From: Paramuribaculum sp.
Lineage (GTDB): Bacteria; Bacteroidota; Bacteroidia; Bacteroidales; Muribaculaceae
Direction of reading: 5' to 3'
Length of the DNA: 23,086 bases
NCBI GenBank assembly: GCA_009775605.1
Contig: VSPV01000028.1
Location: 1 to 23,086 of the forward strand
This document shows positions 8,041-15,499 of this stretch, in pieces. Each line of letters starts with the position of its first letter. The first letter of the stretch is position 1. The notes beneath the pieces were generated by a model. The model did no database searches and was not told the DNA's origin. It was given only the letters and a program-made list of their open reading frames with translations. The translations under genes were made by a program, and so were the position numbers.

Positions 8041-8928
8041 TCAGATTCCCCACCCGAGTTTCTGGCGCAGGGTGTCGATGAAATTGTAGTCGTGGCGCAT
8101 CGCCACAAAAATCTGGTAAGGGGCTTTTTTCAGCGTGATATGCGAATCGGCCGGAATGTGGATTGCCGCCCCGTCCACACTCAGCAGATAGCTCGACGAA
8201 CGGCCCGATACGTTGATGGCGAGTTCGTTGCGGTCGGAAACCACCAGCGGTCGCATGCTGAGCGAATGGGGCGCTACGGGAGTGATGGCCCACACGGGCG
8301 CTTCCGGGTCGAGCAGCGGGCCCCCGGCCGAGAGATTGTAGGCCGTGGAGCCGGTGGGAGTGGAAACTATGAGTCCGTCGCCGCTGTAATCCACATAGGG
8401 GCAGCCTGAGAGGGCGCAATGCACGGTTATCATCGAGGCCGTGTCCTGACGCAGGACTGCCACCTCGTTGAGGGCTATAGACGCGCGGGGAAGTCGGCGT
8501 CCCGAAACCGTCACCTCTATGGCGGTGCGGGGGCTCACGGTGTAGCTCCCCTCCACTATGTCGCTCACAAGGTCGTGGGCCTTCTCTATCTCTATTGCCG
8601 AGAGATAGCCCAGGTGGCCCGAGTTTATGCCCATTATCGGTATTCCGTGAGGGCCTACGGCGCGTGCGGTGGTGAGGAATGTGCCGTCGCCGCCTATACT
8701 CAGGGCCAGGCGGAAACGCAGTGCTCCCGTGGTGCCGGGATGACCTAAGGTGAGGAAGTGGAGCATCGGGCCGAGATCGGGCGCTGAAGATATCACCGAC
8801 TTGCGGAAAGCCGGCTCGGCATAGAGCCTTATGCGGTCGTGGCGCGCGGCGAGGGCGCGCAGAAACCTCAGCAGGGCCGGGGAATCGGTGCGCTGCGACG
8901 GGTTGCCGAAAATAGCTATATCAATCAT
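8041..8928 (-). CDS. nadK: NAD kinase
   Basis: NAD kinase phosphorylates NAD to NADP in the cytoplasm. The 295-residue protein shows the family signatures in order: SIGGDGTF (GGDGT at 79-83, catalytic Asp81), GINSGHLGYLS, and a long glycine-rich stretch with SGDGLIVSTPTGSTAY and LSAGGP. ATG 8928 starts with MIDIAIFGNP, the expected first beta-strand. The TTG at 8985 would overlap the upstream gene and adds non-family residues. Length is normal for the family. It follows the ACT-like gene by 49 bases and precedes the YgjP gene by 4 bases, so the three are probably one operon. Confidence 0.96.
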   Translation of the reverse strand: MIDIAIFGNPSQRTDSPALLRFLRALAARHDRIRLYAEPAFRKSVISSAPDLGPMLHFLTLGHPGTTGALRFRLALSIGGDGTFLTTARAVGPHGIPIMGINSGHLGYLSAIEIEKAHDLVSDIVEGSYTVSPRTAIEVTVSGRRLPRASIALNEVAVLRQDTASMITVHCALSGCPYVDYSGDGLIVSTPTGSTAYNLSAGGPLLDPEAPVWAITPVAPHSLSMRPLVVSDRNELAINVSGRSSSYLLSVDGAAIHIPADSHITLKKAPYQIFVAMRHDYNFIDTLRQKLGWGI

Positions 8929-8977
8929 TGCGTGGATAATGCTGATGGGGGAGGAGTGGCCGGAAGATGGGGCAGGG

Positions 8978-9373
8978 TCAGTCAAGCCGGGCGAGAAGCT
9001 GGTCGATGCGGCTCTGCATCACTTCGCGCCGCGCGTCGTAACCGCCCGAAGTGGCCGTGACGCGATAGCCGTAGCGCTCGAGCGAACGGCTCACGGCTCC
9101 GCTGTCGCGGTGGCTCACACGGAGCTCAACCGTCATTTCACCCGAGGGGAGAATGTCGCCGGTCACGTTGAGGTTCAGAAGATGGGCGTCGCAATCCTCC
9201 ACGGCGCGGGCTATGGCCGAGGCGCTGTAGTCGGCCCGGAAACATGCCACGGTAATCTCGCAGCTTTCGGGCTGCGGGGGGAACAGCCTTTCCGGGTGCC
9301 TGCGTGGCGCAACCTCCACCGTGTCTATGCCGGCTGCCGTAACCGGGGATAATATGTCATCTTTTATGATCAC
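8978..9373 (-). CDS. ACT-like protein, apparently a CBS-pair-less version of the nadK-linked CBS protein
   Basis: This 131-residue protein begins with GTG at 9373; no ATG is available and an in-frame TAG lies a short way upstream. Residues about 36-131 resemble the C-terminal ACT-like domain of the CBS-domain protein that sits between pdxJ and nadK in Bacteroides: EITVACFRADYSASAIARAV, then DAHLLNLN, and an end like RIDQLLARL. In those proteins (about 220 residues) two CBS motifs precede this domain. Here only a short leader resembling their first residues (MIIKDDILSP) remains, so the CBS pair seems to have been lost. The domain might sense a small ligand linked to nucleotide or B6 metabolism, but no function is established. 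It is the first gene of its operon and divergent from pdxJ. Confidence 0.65.
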   Translation of the reverse strand: MIIKDDILSPVTAAGIDTVEVAPRRHPERLFPPQPESCEITVACFRADYSASAIARAVEDCDAHLLNLNVTGDILPSGEMTVELRVSHRDSGAVSRSLERYGYRVTATSGGYDARREVMQSRIDQLLARLD

Positions 9374-9398
9374 GTTTTTTTTTCCGATTAATTCTGCC

Positions 9399-9406
9399 TA
9401 AATTTG
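9399..9406 (+). promoter_or_regulatory. Candidate -7 box for pdxJ-exbB-exbD-tonB
   Basis: TAAATTTG is a perfect TAnnTTTG match in the 130-base divergent intergenic region, about 98 bases before the pdxJ ATG. A nine-T run at 9375-9383 lies roughly where a -33 element would be, but no clear TTTG is present. No equally good box was seen for the minus-strand genes. Confidence 0.4.
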
Positions 9407-9503
9407 TAGGCTGAAATGGAAGCGCAAAATTAATAATTTTCACCGACATTTCCTTGATTATATAACGCACTGAAACAAAAGTTAGTTTTTCTTACAACGA
9501 AAC

Positions 9504-10217
9504 ATGACCAATCTCAGCGTAAACATAAACAAAGTGGCCACACTGCGCAACGCCCGCGGGGAGAACAACCCTGACGTGCAGCAGTTTGCCATCGAGTGCG
9601 AGCGTCTGGGTGCCGACGGCATCACCGTGCATCCCCGCCCCGACGAGCGCCACATACGCCACGACGACGTGTTCAAACTCCGTCCGCTCGTCAAGACCGA
9701 ATTCAACATCGAGGGGTATCCCTCGCCCGAATTCATCGACCTGGTGCTGAAGATAAAACCCGAACAGGTTACGCTGGTGCCCGACGCGCCCGGCGACCTC
9801 ACAAGCCACGAAGGCTGGGAGGTGGAGCCCAACATGGAATTCCTCACCCAGATTGTCGACACGCTCCGCGACGCGGGCATACGCACCTCGATTTTCGTGG
9901 GAACCGATCCCGACAATATCCGCGCCGCCGCGCGCACCGGGGCCGACAGGGTGGAGCTTTACACCAAGCCCTACGCCGACATGTATCCCTCCGATCCCGA
10001 AAAGGCCGTGGCCCCCTTTGTGACGGCCAGCCGCACGGCCCACAGCGTGGGTCTGGGCGTCAACGCCGGCCACGACCTCAATCTGGACAATCTGGAGTAT
10101 TTCCACCGCGAGGTTCCCTTTCTGAATGAGGTGTCGATAGGCCACGCCCTGATTTCCGACGCTCTCTATCTCGGACTCCCCGAGACCATCCGCCGCTATA
10201 AGGAAGCAGTAAAATAA
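9504..10217 (+). CDS. pdxJ: Pyridoxine 5'-phosphate synthase
   Basis: PdxJ condenses 1-deoxyxylulose 5-phosphate with 3-amino-2-oxopropyl phosphate to give pyridoxine 5'-phosphate, the last ring-forming step of DXP-dependent vitamin B6 synthesis. The 237-residue length is normal. The start MTNLSVNINKVATLRNARG is the family's first strand and loop. GITVHPRPDERHI holds His43, FNIEGYPS holds Glu70 and NAGHDLNLDN holds His190, matching the catalytic His, Glu and His of the E. coli enzyme. It is the first gene of a plus-strand operon, 18 bases before exbB. A B6 gene ahead of a TonB energising system is an arrangement known from Bacteroidales chromosomes. Confidence 0.97.
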   Translation: MTNLSVNINKVATLRNARGENNPDVQQFAIECERLGADGITVHPRPDERHIRHDDVFKLRPLVKTEFNIEGYPSPEFIDLVLKIKPEQVTLVPDAPGDLTSHEGWEVEPNMEFLTQIVDTLRDAGIRTSIFVGTDPDNIRAAARTGADRVELYTKPYADMYPSDPEKAVAPFVTASRTAHSVGLGVNAGHDLNLDNLEYFHREVPFLNEVSIGHALISDALYLGLPETIRRYKEAVK

Positions 10218-10235
10218 CCAATAACAACGCCAATC

Positions 10236-10961
10236 ATGCTACAGCCAGCCGCCTCTGCCGCCGCCGATACCCTTGTTACCGTAATCACCGACTCCCTATC
10301 GGTAGCCACCGCTGCCGCCGCGCAGCCCGAGCCCGTCAAGGAGCTCTCGGTGTGGGACCTCTGCATGGAGGGCGGATTCATAATGATTCCCCTTCTCATC
10401 CTGGCCCTGATCTCCATCTATATTTTCATAGAGCGCGCCATAGTGTTGCGCCGCGCCGCCCGCGACGATGCCCACTTCATGAGCCGCATCAAGGACTATA
10501 TACACCACGGCGACCCTGAAGCCGCGCTGCGCCTGTGCAACCACACCAATTCGCCCTATGCCCGGCTCATAGCAAAGGGCATCACGCGTATCGGACGCCC
10601 CATGAACGATGTGCTCGTGGCCATTGAGAATACCGGCAACCTTGAGATTGCCTCGCTCGGCAAGGGCCTTCCCTGGCTTGCCACCACCGCCGCCGGAGCG
10701 CCGATGCTCGGCTTCCTCGGCACCGTTATGGGCATGGTGCAGGCATTCTACAATCTGGCGAGTGCCGGCTCGAGCGCCAACATCGACGTGCTCGCCGGAG
10801 GCATCTACGAGGCTCTCGTCACCACCGTGGCCGGTCTGATTGTGGGCATCGTGGCGCTGTTTGCCTACAACTATCTGGTGGCACGCATCAACGGCGTGAT
10901 GACCTCCCTTGAAGGCAAGACCATGGAGTTCATGGACCTTCTCAACGAACCTGTGAAATAA
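10236..10961 (+). CDS. exbB: ExbB/TolQ-type proton-channel protein
   Basis: This is the MotA/TolQ/ExbB family subunit of the inner-membrane complex that uses the proton gradient to drive TonB. It has 241 residues. An Ala-rich N-terminal segment is followed by a first membrane helix (about 47-67), a cytoplasmic domain, and two further helices. The second helix region carries the family motif LPWLATTAAGAPMLGFLGTV (145-164), and the third is about 192-214. A single ExbD gene follows 19 bases later and a TonB gene after that, which favours ExbB of a TonB system over TolQ. The N-terminal 35 residues are longer and more Ala-rich than in E. coli ExbB. Confidence 0.93.
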   Translation: MLQPAASAAADTLVTVITDSLSVATAAAAQPEPVKELSVWDLCMEGGFIMIPLLILALISIYIFIERAIVLRRAARDDAHFMSRIKDYIHHGDPEAALRLCNHTNSPYARLIAKGITRIGRPMNDVLVAIENTGNLEIASLGKGLPWLATTAAGAPMLGFLGTVMGMVQAFYNLASAGSSANIDVLAGGIYEALVTTVAGLIVGIVALFAYNYLVARINGVMTSLEGKTMEFMDLLNEPVK

Positions 10962-10980
10962 CCCCCCGACAGTCACAGCC

Positions 10981-11409
10981 ATGGCACTCAAACGACAATT
11001 CGACATGACGTCGCTCTTCTCGATGGCCTCGATGACCGACGTCATATTCCTGCTGCTGATATTTTTCATGGTCACGTCGACATTCGTGTTCCCCACGGCG
11101 CTCGAGATCAGTCTGCCGCAGAGTTCGCAGCAGACGGCCCTGAAGCCTACCACACGCATCTATGTCGATGCCGAAAAGGTGGTCTACACTTCGTTTGCCG
11201 ACAGCGAGCCACAGCCCATGAACCGCGAGCAGCTTGCCGCCTTCCTGCAGCTGGCGCGTTCGCAGGATCCCGAAGGCTGCATTGCCGTCTATGCCGACGA
11301 GGAAGTGCCTTACGGCACCCTCGTGGAAATTCTCGACATAGGGTCGCGCCACAACCTCAAGATGGTGCTCGCCACCAAGCCCGCTCCCTCGTCAGCGCGG
11401 CCCCATTAA
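10981..11409 (+). CDS. exbD: ExbD/TolR-type protein
   Basis: This is the second stator subunit of the TonB-energising complex: one N-terminal membrane helix and a small periplasmic domain, 142 residues in all. The helix (about 18-38) begins MTDVIFLLLIFFMVTSTF. Its Asp20 corresponds to the essential proton-carrying Asp of the family. The periplasmic part has the usual ending YADEEVPYGTLVEILDIG. Many Bacteroidota carry two exbD copies in such operons; only one is present here. It starts 19 bases after exbB. Confidence 0.93.
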   Translation: MALKRQFDMTSLFSMASMTDVIFLLLIFFMVTSTFVFPTALEISLPQSSQQTALKPTTRIYVDAEKVVYTSFADSEPQPMNREQLAAFLQLARSQDPEGCIAVYADEEVPYGTLVEILDIGSRHNLKMVLATKPAPSSARPH

Positions 11410-11451
11410 TCGTTTGAACTGTTACATGTTCCATCAACCGACAGAAGCCAA

Positions 11452-12273
11452 GTGACCCACCAGCCACAGAACAACCCATCTGATTCAACCCGCCGCGACC
11501 GCGCCGTGGCAGGCATAGCCACGGTTTTAATCGCCGTGTGTGTGCTCCTGCTGTTGCTTACGGCAGGGTTGCATTTCAGTCCCGTGGCCGACCGCGTATG
11601 GCCTCCGGTTGATTCTTCCGAACTGCTTTTTGAGGGTGAATACGTAAAGCTGGGCGACGTTCCCCGCCCCGTGGCCCAGGAAGCTCCGGCCAGCGAACGC
11701 CGCAACAATACCGAGGCTAATCCCGAAACCCACGACCGCACCGACGCCGGTCCGGCCGGAGAAGAGCCTACGCCTCTGGTCTCCTCAGAGCGCGAGTCGG
11801 CCATGAAAACCGAGCCTAAGCCAAAGCCCGAGAAGCCGGGTCCCACAAAAGAAGAAATAGAGCGTCGCGAGGCCGAGAAACGGCGCAAGGAAGAAGCCGG
11901 ACGCATAAGCAAGCGCGTGAATTTCGGGGCCTCGAAATCTAAAGGAAATTCAGGGGAGGGTACTCCCGGATCGCCCAACGGCAATGCCGACCATGGCGCC
12001 CTCTCCGGCGCCCCCGGCACCTCGCTCTCGGGGCGCACGCTCGAATCGTGGAGCAAACCCACCGGCCGCGCCACCGGCCGCATAGTAATATCGGTGCGTG
12101 TGAACCGTCAGGGACACGTTGTAAGCGCCTCATATCGCTCCGGAAGCGGTGCGGTGGCATCGTTGACCGCCGCGCGCCAGAGCTGCGTGCAGGCCGCCTT
12201 GAAATCCCGTTTTTCCGTGAGCCTCGAGGCCCCCGCCGAACAGACGGGCACTATTACCTATAATTTTGATTGA
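11452..12273 (+). CDS. tonB: TonB-family energy transducer
   Basis: This protein would carry energy from ExbBD to outer-membrane TonB-dependent receptors. It has 273 residues: a short cytoplasmic start, one membrane helix (about 18-40), a Pro/Glu/Lys-rich periplasmic stretch (about 110-150, charged and helical near EEIERREAEKRRKEE), a Gly/Ser/Asn-rich linker typical of Bacteroidota TonB proteins, and a C-terminal TonB domain (about 200-273) with RIVISVRVNRQGHV and the ending QTGTITYNF. The start is GTG 11452, since no ATG in frame precedes the helix. The GTG overlaps the stop of a nine-codon reading frame that begins at ATG 11426. It is the last gene of the operon and ends just before a strong hairpin. 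Confidence 0.9.
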   Translation: MTHQPQNNPSDSTRRDRAVAGIATVLIAVCVLLLLLTAGLHFSPVADRVWPPVDSSELLFEGEYVKLGDVPRPVAQEAPASERRNNTEANPETHDRTDAGPAGEEPTPLVSSERESAMKTEPKPKPEKPGPTKEEIERREAEKRRKEEAGRISKRVNFGASKSKGNSGEGTPGSPNGNADHGALSGAPGTSLSGRTLESWSKPTGRATGRIVISVRVNRQGHVVSASYRSGSGAVASLTAARQSCVQAALKSRFSVSLEAPAEQTGTITYNFD

Positions 12274-12275
12274 GT

Positions 12276-12304
12276 ATAGGGCCTATAGGCCGTATAGGCC
12301 CTAT
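12276..12304. terminator. 12-bp perfect hairpin between convergent tonB and permease genes
   Basis: ATAGGGCCTATA (12276-12287) pairs perfectly with TATAGGCCCTAT (12293-12304) around a 5-base loop. It starts two bases after the tonB stop and lies between two convergent genes, so it could stop transcription from both sides. There is no good T-run on either strand, so it may work as an RNA 3'-end stabiliser or a Rho-assisted stop. The word GGCCTATA recurs within it. Confidence 0.5.
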
Positions 12305-12322
12305 TGGGCTTATAGATTCTGG

Positions 12323-13537
12323 CTATCGGCGCTTTGACTGAATGGCGGCGGTGATGAGGGCCACCAGCAGGCCCGTGACGAATATGAGGGCTGCTACGGC
12401 GAGTATGTCGGTAAGCTCGACCGCCACGGGATAGGTGGAGATGGAGAGTTTCGAAGGGTCGCCGTTGAGTTTTATGAAGCCGCCCCACTGCTGGGCCAGG
12501 CAGAGAATCACGCCGAGCACAATGCCGGCTATGCCGCCGAGCATTGAGATGAGCCATCCCTCCCACACGAAAATATGCCTTATCGTCGTTTCTGAGGCCC
12601 CTAAGGCACGAAGAGTGGCCATGTTGGGGGTTTTCTCTATGATGAGCATGGAGAGCGTGGAAATGACGTTAAACGAGGCTATGACGAGTATGAACGCGAG
12701 CATAAGGAATGTAATCCATTTCTCCACCGAAATCATGCGGAACGATTCGCTTTCCTGCTGCAGCCGCGTGAGCACCCGGTAATGGTCGCCGAGGGCTTTC
12801 CCTACCTCGGCTGCGCTTTCGTTTTCGGTAAATCCGGGGCGGAGGGATACGGCGAGTGAGGTGGCCTCCGCGGTATAGTCAAAGAGGTTGCGGGCGGTCT
12901 CCAGCGGCACTATCACGCCGTCGGTGTCGTAAGCGGTTTCCTCGACCTGATACACCGAGCCCACTATCAGCGAGTCGCTGCGGAATGCGCCCATGGGGTT
13001 GGCGGGGTTAATGCGGCCTGTGCGCCGCGGGGTGTAGAGCGCGAGATAATCATAATATCCGGGGCGCGCTCCCAGAGCTATCGCCACCCCAACGCTGAGC
13101 GAGGCGTAGCGCCAGTGGTCGTCCCTGAGCATGAAATCGCCGTCAATCACCACCGAATCTATTTTCACTATGCGTGAGAAGAGCGAGTCCACGCCGATAA
13201 TCTGCACCGGCATCTGCCGCCCGTTGTATATGGCAAGGCCCTGGTCGCTTACCATCGGAGCCACGTGGGCTACTGGGGGCAGAGCGGCCACGGCGCGACA
13301 CAGCGAGTCGGCATTGGCTATTGTCTTGCCTTCGGCGGCCACAATCATGAGGTCGGGGTCGATGAGGGAGATGCGGTCGTAGGCCAGCCGCGTGAAGCCG
13401 TTGAACACCGACAGCACACACACAATGGCTATGGTGGCCACAGCCACGCCGGCCACCGACACCGCCGAAATAACGTTGACGGCGTTGTGGCTCTTGCGCG
13501 AGAGTAGATAGCGCAGGGCTATGCGCAGTGCTACCAT
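12323..13537 (-). CDS. LolC/LolE-type ABC transporter permease (FtsX/MacB fold)
   Basis: This inner-membrane permease of 404 residues has the fold of lipoprotein-release permeases. One membrane helix lies near the N-terminus (about 20-47), followed by a large periplasmic domain (about 50-265) and three C-terminal helices (about 275-300, 320-345 and 370-397). The opening ALRYLLSRKSHNAVNVIS and the conserved segment EKTPNMATLRALGAS are typical of LolC/E proteins. It may help move lipoproteins out of the inner membrane, but no LolD ATPase gene is in the window, so the exact partner is inference. It follows rbfA by 68 bases and is probably co-transcribed with it. Confidence 0.88.
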   Translation of the reverse strand: MVALRIALRYLLSRKSHNAVNVISAVSVAGVAVATIAIVCVLSVFNGFTRLAYDRISLIDPDLMIVAAEGKTIANADSLCRAVAALPPVAHVAPMVSDQGLAIYNGRQMPVQIIGVDSLFSRIVKIDSVVIDGDFMLRDDHWRYASLSVGVAIALGARPGYYDYLALYTPRRTGRINPANPMGAFRSDSLIVGSVYQVEETAYDTDGVIVPLETARNLFDYTAEATSLAVSLRPGFTENESAAEVGKALGDHYRVLTRLQQESESFRMISVEKWITFLMLAFILVIASFNVISTLSMLIIEKTPNMATLRALGASETTIRHIFVWEGWLISMLGGIAGIVLGVILCLAQQWGGFIKLNGDPSKLSISTYPVAVELTDILAVAALIFVTGLLVALITAAIQSKRR

Positions 13538-13605
13538 TTGGTTATGTCTATGCTACTGATTGATGATGAATGGGTTGTCAGTGCCGGGGGTTGGATGCCC
13601 CACGG

Positions 13606-14070
13606 TCAGGCTTCCGGGAGTTCTTTCTCCACTGGAGCTTCGGGAAGCTCCTTTTCCGGGATATGGGGAGGAAGCTCTTCCTCGGCGGGGGCCTCAGGCA
13701 ACTCTTTTTCGGGATGGGCGGGATGCTTGCGCGCATCGGCCTCGAGAAGATTGTCTATGTTTTCGATATAGTCCAGCGAGTCGTCGAGATAGAAGGCGAG
13801 TTCGGGGGTCTTGCGCAACTGATGGCGCACAATCTGTGCCAGCTCATAGCGGATGGTCTTGCTGCTGGCGTTGATGCTCTGGATCACCTCGGCGGCTTTG
13901 TCGGAGGGGAAAACCGAAAGATAGGCGCGGGCTATGCTCAGGTCGGGCGATACGCGCACGGCGCTCACCGATACCAGCACACCGCGGAGTTTCGAGGTCT
14001 GACGACGGAAAATCTCACTGAGCTCCTTCTGGATGAGGCGCGATATTTTTGCTTGACGGGTCGATTCCAT
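13606..14070 (-). CDS. rbfA: Ribosome-binding factor A with a repeat tail
   Basis: RbfA binds the 30S subunit and helps 16S rRNA maturation. Residues 1-110 form the family's KH-like domain: an opening STRQAKISRLIQKELSEI, RGVLVSVSAVRVSPDLSIARAYLSVF, and the closing TPELAFYLDDSLDYIENI. The protein is 154 residues, longer than the usual 110-130, because of an acidic, Pro-rich tail. Residues 121-154 consist of four units with a 9-residue period: EKELPEAPA, EEELPPHIP, EKELPEAPV and EKELPEA. The units differ at DNA level. The tail is probably disordered and its role is unknown. The gene heads a two-gene unit with the permease and is divergent from the mannose-1-phosphate guanylyltransferase gene. 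Confidence 0.94.
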   Translation of the reverse strand: MESTRQAKISRLIQKELSEIFRRQTSKLRGVLVSVSAVRVSPDLSIARAYLSVFPSDKAAEVIQSINASSKTIRYELAQIVRHQLRKTPELAFYLDDSLDYIENIDNLLEADARKHPAHPEKELPEAPAEEELPPHIPEKELPEAPVEKELPEA

Positions 14071-14148
14071 AATCTGTGAAAAAAATATTTGGTTGTTTTG
14101 CCAAAAACGGCTTTTGGTATATAACGCTCCTGCCGCGGCAAAGGCTCA

Positions 14149-14156
14149 CAAAGTTA
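14149..14156 (-). promoter_or_regulatory. -7 promoter box for rbfA
   Basis: On the minus strand, 14156 to 14149 read TAACTTTG, a perfect TAnnTTTG match about 79 bases before the rbfA ATG. No clear TTTG -33 box is seen at the proper spacing. The transcribed leader would contain a small hairpin, CCAAAA (14101-14106) with TTTTGG (14112-14117). Confidence 0.45.
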
Positions 14157-14275
14157 ACATTTTTCGTTAAAAATCGGAGAACAGCTTCTAAAAATGGGAC
14201 GCGGGCGCTAAAAATTGCGTGCGCGGTTATGGAATGTCAAACTTAATGGTTAACTTAGCACCCATAGCCATCAGA

Positions 14276-14299
14276 CGGGTCGGCCCCCGGTGTGACCCG
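14276..14299 (+). other. GC-rich hairpin in the leader of the mannose-1-phosphate guanylyltransferase gene
   Basis: CGGGTC (14276-14281) pairs with GACCCG (14294-14299) around a 12-base loop, ending 18 bases before the ATG at 14318. It could affect translation initiation. An imperfect -7 box, TAACTTAG, is at 14251-14258. The rest of 14071-14317 holds the rbfA promoter and no gene that I can support. Confidence 0.3.
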
Positions 14300-14317
14300 C
14301 CCCAAAATCAACCCACT

Positions 14318-15406
14318 ATGTCAGACAGACGCCAACACAGATACTGCGTGATCATGTGCGGAGGCATAGGAAGCCGTTTCTGGCCCTATAGCCGCACAAA
14401 TGTGCCCAAACAGTTCATAGATTTTTTCGGAACCGGCTCATCCCTGCTCCAGATGACCTACGAGCGGATGCTGCCGCTTGTGGATAAGGAGAGGTTTATA
14501 GTGATAACCAACGCCAAGTATGTGGAGCGTATAAAGGAGCAGCTTCCGGAGCTTGACGACAGCCAGATACTGGCCGAGCCCGACCGCCGCAACACCGCTC
14601 CGGCTATTGCCTGGGCCGCATACCATATCCGCGCCCTCGACCCCGAGGCTTCGATGATAGTGGCTCCGAGCGACCACCTCATCACCCGCGAGCACATATT
14701 CGAGAAATGCGTGGAGCGCGGGTTTGATTTCGTGGAAACCCATGATGCCCTGCTTACCCTCGGCATCACTCCCACGCGTCCGGAAACGGGCTACGGCTAC
14801 ATACAGATAGGCCAGGAGACCGAGCCGGGAATACTCAAGGTCAAGACATTCACCGAGAAACCCGACCGCGAGCTGGCGCAGGTGTTTCTCGATTCGGGAG
14901 AATTTTTCTGGAACGCGGGCATTTTCCTGTGGAAAGCCGAGACCATAATCGGTGCCCTGCGCCGCTATGTGCCGGATATCGCCGCCGAATTCGACCGTGG
15001 CGGAGATGTGTTCGGAACTACAGGGGAAACTGCATATATCAACAGCACGTTTGCGTCGTGTCCGTCCATTTCCATCGACTTCGCCGTGATGGAGAAGGCC
15101 TCCAACGTATATGTGGAGTGTGTGAATTTCGGCTGGAACGACCTCGGCTCGTGGAGCTCTCTCTATGAGACCTCCCCCAAGAATATCGACGGCAATGTGA
15201 CGCAGAACAGCAACGTGATGGCCTACGGCTCGTCGGGCAACATTTTCATGGCGCCCTCCGACAAGCTGGTGGTCGTTTCGGGTATGCACGACTGCATTGT
15301 GGCCGATGCCGGTGATGTGTTGCTTATCTGCCCCAAGAGCGAGGAGCAGAAAATCAAGCAGATAGTGAATGACGTAGAGCTCCGCTTCGACGGAAAGTAT
15401 CTCTGA
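14318..15406 (+). CDS. manC: Mannose-1-phosphate guanylyltransferase
   Basis: This enzyme makes GDP-mannose from mannose 1-phosphate and GTP, for surface polysaccharide and glycoprotein sugars, in the cytoplasm. ATG 14318 is chosen because MSDRRQHRYCVIMCGG leads straight into the nucleotide-binding signature GGIGSRFWPYSRTNVPKQF (15-33). A longer frame from 14219 adds unrelated residues. Further family motifs are APSDHLI, ETGYGYIQIG, FTEKPD, FFWNAGIFLW and the FGWNDLGSWSSLYE active-site segment. At 362 residues it is the single-function form, lacking the C-terminal mannose-6-phosphate isomerase domain of longer AlgA/ManC proteins. It stands alone between divergent rbfA and convergent frr. Confidence 0.95.
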   Translation: MSDRRQHRYCVIMCGGIGSRFWPYSRTNVPKQFIDFFGTGSSLLQMTYERMLPLVDKERFIVITNAKYVERIKEQLPELDDSQILAEPDRRNTAPAIAWAAYHIRALDPEASMIVAPSDHLITREHIFEKCVERGFDFVETHDALLTLGITPTRPETGYGYIQIGQETEPGILKVKTFTEKPDRELAQVFLDSGEFFWNAGIFLWKAETIIGALRRYVPDIAAEFDRGGDVFGTTGETAYINSTFASCPSISIDFAVMEKASNVYVECVNFGWNDLGSWSSLYETSPKNIDGNVTQNSNVMAYGSSGNIFMAPSDKLVVVSGMHDCIVADAGDVLLICPKSEEQKIKQIVNDVELRFDGKYL

Positions 15407-15429
15407 TATTATAATTAACGCTAACGAAA

Positions 15430-15469
15430 AAATTCGAGGCAACCACATTCCGTTGGCTGCCTCGAATTT
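15430..15469. terminator. Intrinsic terminator shared by manC and frr
   Basis: AAATTCGAGGCA (15430-15441) pairs perfectly with TGCCTCGAATTT (15458-15469), and the stem can extend inward with one mismatch. Read on the minus strand it is followed by a T-run (the A-run at 15427-15432), so it is a good terminator for pyrH-frr. On the plus strand the T-tract is short (TTTATAA), so it is weaker for manC. Confidence 0.75.
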
Positions 15470-15499
15470 ATAATGTCGTGTAGTCGTCGGTGACGAGTA

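Noticed and set aside
10296..11159. 287-codon minus-strand open frame across exbB and exbD
   Set aside because: It is a shadow of two recognised membrane-protein genes; His/Gly-rich composition is typical of an antisense frame.
14438..15448. 336-codon minus-strand open frame across manC
   Set aside because: It is antisense to a well-recognised gene and covers the shared terminator; no protein features are seen.
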